Below are positions 6,101 through 8,124 of a stretch of DNA of 8,124 nt, in pieces. The DNA is from an uncultured Eubacteriales bacterium. GTDB lineage: Bacteria > Bacillota_A > Clostridia > Lachnospirales > Lachnospiraceae. The stretch lies in assembly GCA_902803345.1 (NCBI GenBank), contig CADCPV010000281.1, positions 1 through 8,124 on the forward strand, in the 5' to 3' direction. The notes under the pieces were generated by a model, which was not told where the DNA came from, did not search any database, and saw only the letters and a program-made list of their open reading frames with translations. A program made the position numbers and the translations under genes. Each line of letters starts with the position of its first letter. Positions within the stretch are counted from its first letter, which is position 1.

Positions 6101-8124
6101 TCACGCGCCGTGAACTGCCCGCGCCGAAAGGCCGTCCCCTGCGACGTCGATTTCGATCACATCTCCCTCGGAGATATTCCCTTCGAGGATGATCCTTGCC
6201 GCTGCGGTTTCCACATATTTCTGCAGATATCGTTTCAGCGGCCGAGCGCCGAACTGCGGATCATAGCCGTGATCAATCACATACTGCGCCGCCTGATCTG
6301 TCAGCCGGATCGAGATCTCACGATCCTGAAGCCTCCGGTTCACGTCGGCAAGCATCAGCTTCACGATTGCGCTGATATTGTCTTTGGTAAGCGGTTTGAA
6401 GAGAATCGTCTCGTCAAGCCGGTTCAGGAACTCCGGACGGAAATGCAGCCGAAGTTCTGCCATCACAAGGTCTTCCGTTTCCTTCCTGATCCCGCCCTGT
6501 TCGTCGATACCGGAAAGCAGATACTGCGAACCGATATTCGAAGTCATGATCAGAATCGTATTCTTGAAGTCCACAGTCCGGCCCTGTGAATCGGTGATCC
6601 GCCCGTCGTCAAGAACCTGCAGCAGCACGTTGAAGACATCCGGATGTGCCTTCTCCACCTCGTCGAAGAGCACGACGCTGTAGGGTTTGCGGCGCACCGC
6701 TTCCGTCAGCTGTCCGCCTTCGTCGTAGCCAACGTATCCGGGAGGCGCTCCGATGAGCCGTGCGACACTGTGCTTCTCCATGTATTCGCTCATGTCGATC
6801 CGGACCATGTTGGATTCGTCGTCAAAAAGACTCTGGGCAAGTGCCTTGGCGAGCTCCGTCTTGCCGACGCCCGTCGGGCCCAGGAACAGGAAGGAGCCGA
6901 TCGGCCGCTTCGGGTCCTTGATCCCGGCTTTCGAGCGCAGGATAGCATCTGACACCTTCTCGACGCCTTCATCCTGGCCGACGACCCGCTTATGCAGTTC
7001 GTCCGCAAGATGCAGGGTCTTCTCCCGTTCGGTTTCACTGAGCCGGGACACCGGAATACCGGTCCAGCGGCTGATAATCCGGGCGATTTCTTCCTCAGTC
7101 ACGGCTTCGTGGACAAGATGCAGGTCTTCTTTGGAAAGCGCCCGCTCCTGCGTCTCCAGTTCCCGCTGCAGTTTCGGCAGTTCACCGTACTGCAGTTCCG
7201 CTGCCTTGTTCAGGTCGTAGCGCTGCTTCGCGGCATCGATTTCGCGGTTCAGCTGGTCGATCGATTCACGGAGTTTCTGCAGTTTCTCAATCGAAGCCTT
7301 TTCATTGTCCCACTGCGCTTTCTGTGCGCTGAAATTCTCCCGGAGCTCCGCAAGCTCTTTCTGCAGATCCAGAAGCCGCTCCTGCGAAAGCCGGTCGGTT
7401 TCCTTTTTCAGCGCCGCTTCCTCGATTTCGAGCTGCATGATTTTCCGCTGAAGAGAGTCGAGTTCCGAAGGCAGCGAGTCCAGTTCCGTCTTTATCAGCG
7501 CGCAGGCTTCGTCCACAAGGTCAATCGCCTTGTCCGGCAGGAAACGGTCCGAAATGTAGCGGTTCGACAGGACGGCCGCCGACACCAGTGCGCCGTCGGT
7601 AATCTTGACGCCGTGGTAGACTTCGTAACGTTCCTTCAGACCCCTGAGGATCGAAATGGTATCTTCCACCGTCGGTTCGTCTACAAGAACCGGCTGGAAT
7701 CTCCGCTCCAGCGCGGCGTCTTTTTCAATGTATTTCCGGTACTCATCCAGCGTTGTCGCGCCGATGCAGTGCAGTTCACCGCGGGCCAGCATGGGCTTTA
7801 ACATGTTGCCGGCATCCATCGCGCCGTCAGTTTTGCCGGCGCCGACAATCAGGTGCAGCTCATCGACAAACATGATGATCCTGCCCTCAGATTTCCGTAC
7901 CTCTTCAAGTACCGCTTTCAGCCGCTCTTCGAATTCGCCGCGGTATTTCGCACCGGCGACCAGTGCGCCCATATCCAACGAAAACAGTTTCTTTTCTTTC
8001 AGGGAATCCGGCACATCACCGCGCACAATTCGCTGTGCAAGGCCTTCGACGACGGCGGTTTTTCCGACGCCGGGCTCACCGATCAGCACCGGATTGTTCT
8101 TGGTCTTTCTCGAAAGGATCCGGA
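6101..8124 (-). CDS. clpB: ClpB disaggregase, missing N-terminal domain (5' end beyond window)
   Basis: The frame is open to the right edge, and 673 complete codons are visible. ClpB is a cytoplasmic hexameric AAA+ machine that threads aggregated proteins through its pore, working with DnaK. Counting from the first full codon in the window: Walker A1 GEPGVGKT (15-22), pore loop KYRG (59-62), Walker B1 IIMFVDE (82-88), then a long charged coiled-coil middle domain (about 215-340). The second ATPase domain follows: Walker A2 GPTGVGKT (415-422), pore loop GYVGYDEGG (462-470), Walker B2 SVVLFDE (482-488), sensor 1 TSN (527-529) and sensor 2 GARPLKR (625-631). The full-length middle domain separates it from ClpA, ClpC and ClpE. 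About 190 residues of N-domain and the start of the first ATPase domain, with the true start and any heat-shock promoter or CIRCE/CtsR site, lie outside the window. The V at 8087-8089 (GTG) is an internal residue, not a start. Confidence 0.97.
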   Translation of the reverse strand, partial: RILSRKTKNNPVLIGEPGVGKTAVVEGLAQRIVRGDVPDSLKEKKLFSLDMGALVAGAKYRGEFEERLKAVLEEVRKSEGRIIMFVDELHLIVGAGKTDGAMDAGNMLKPMLARGELHCIGATTLDEYRKYIEKDAALERRFQPVLVDEPTVEDTISILRGLKERYEVYHGVKITDGALVSAAVLSNRYISDRFLPDKAIDLVDEACALIKTELDSLPSELDSLQRKIMQLEIEEAALKKETDRLSQERLLDLQKELAELRENFSAQKAQWDNEKASIEKLQKLRESIDQLNREIDAAKQRYDLNKAAELQYGELPKLQRELETQERALSKEDLHLVHEAVTEEEIARIISRWTGIPVSRLSETEREKTLHLADELHKRVVGQDEGVEKVSDAILRSKAGIKDPKRPIGSFLFLGPTGVGKTELAKALAQSLFDDESNMVRIDMSEYMEKHSVARLIGAPPGYVGYDEGGQLTEAVRRKPYSVVLFDEVEKAHPDVFNVLLQVLDDGRITDSQGRTVDFKNTILIMTSNIGSQYLLSGIDEQGGIRKETEDLVMAELRLHFRPEFLNRLDETILFKPLTKDNISAIVKLMLADVNRRLQDREISIRLTDQAAQYVIDHGYDPQFGARPLKRYLQKYVETAAARIILEGNISEGDVIEIDVAGDGLSARAVHGA

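Noticed and set aside
6992..7801. A 269-codon open frame on the plus strand
   Set aside because: It is antisense to the strongly conserved clpB coding sequence, has no domain, and is typical of shadow frames in GC-rich genes.

Overview
The window carries six genes, all on the minus strand and tightly packed, with no RNA gene, mobile element or CRISPR array seen. GC-rich codon use, Shine-Dalgarno-led starts (GGAGG, GAGG, AAGGG), a ferredoxin-tailed aldo/keto reductase, a Firmicutes-type CopA and a zinc-ribbon membrane protein with Thr/Glu repeats together suggest an anaerobic, GC-rich member of the Clostridia (Lachnospiraceae- or Oscillospiraceae-like). That placement is an inference from gene style, not a database match.

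In transcriptional order (right to left): (1) clpB, cut by the right edge and lacking its N-terminal domain, ends at 6101. (2) After a 76-bp gap comes a 344-residue zinc-ribbon, single-pass membrane protein (4990-6024). It has a long Thr/Glu linker and a small C-terminal domain of unrecognised function. (3) Ten bases later is a Cu+-type P1B ATPase (CopA-like, best start 4979) with a metal-binding HMA domain at each end. (4) After a 77-bp gap is a GNAT acetyltransferase (best start 2265). (5) Three bases after its stop is an aldo/keto reductase with a C-terminal 2x[4Fe-4S] ferredoxin module (580-1749). (6) Fourteen bases later is a GT4-type glycosyltransferase whose C-terminal half runs off the left edge (1-565).

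The sequence suggests two translationally coupled groups: zinc-ribbon protein plus copper ATPase, and GNAT plus aldo/keto reductase plus glycosyltransferase. No convincing terminator or sigma-A promoter was found in either of the two larger gaps, so the whole run could be one transcript, but this is not proven. ClpB (protein disaggregation) and CopA (copper export) share a stress theme. The other three genes show no obvious functional link to it.

Most of the content is ordinary core or housekeeping-type sequence. The part most worth a second look is the zinc-ribbon protein immediately upstream of CopA: its repeat structure, its internal duplication and its possible envelope role are not explained by the well-known neighbours. 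No clearly new multi-gene system is evident.
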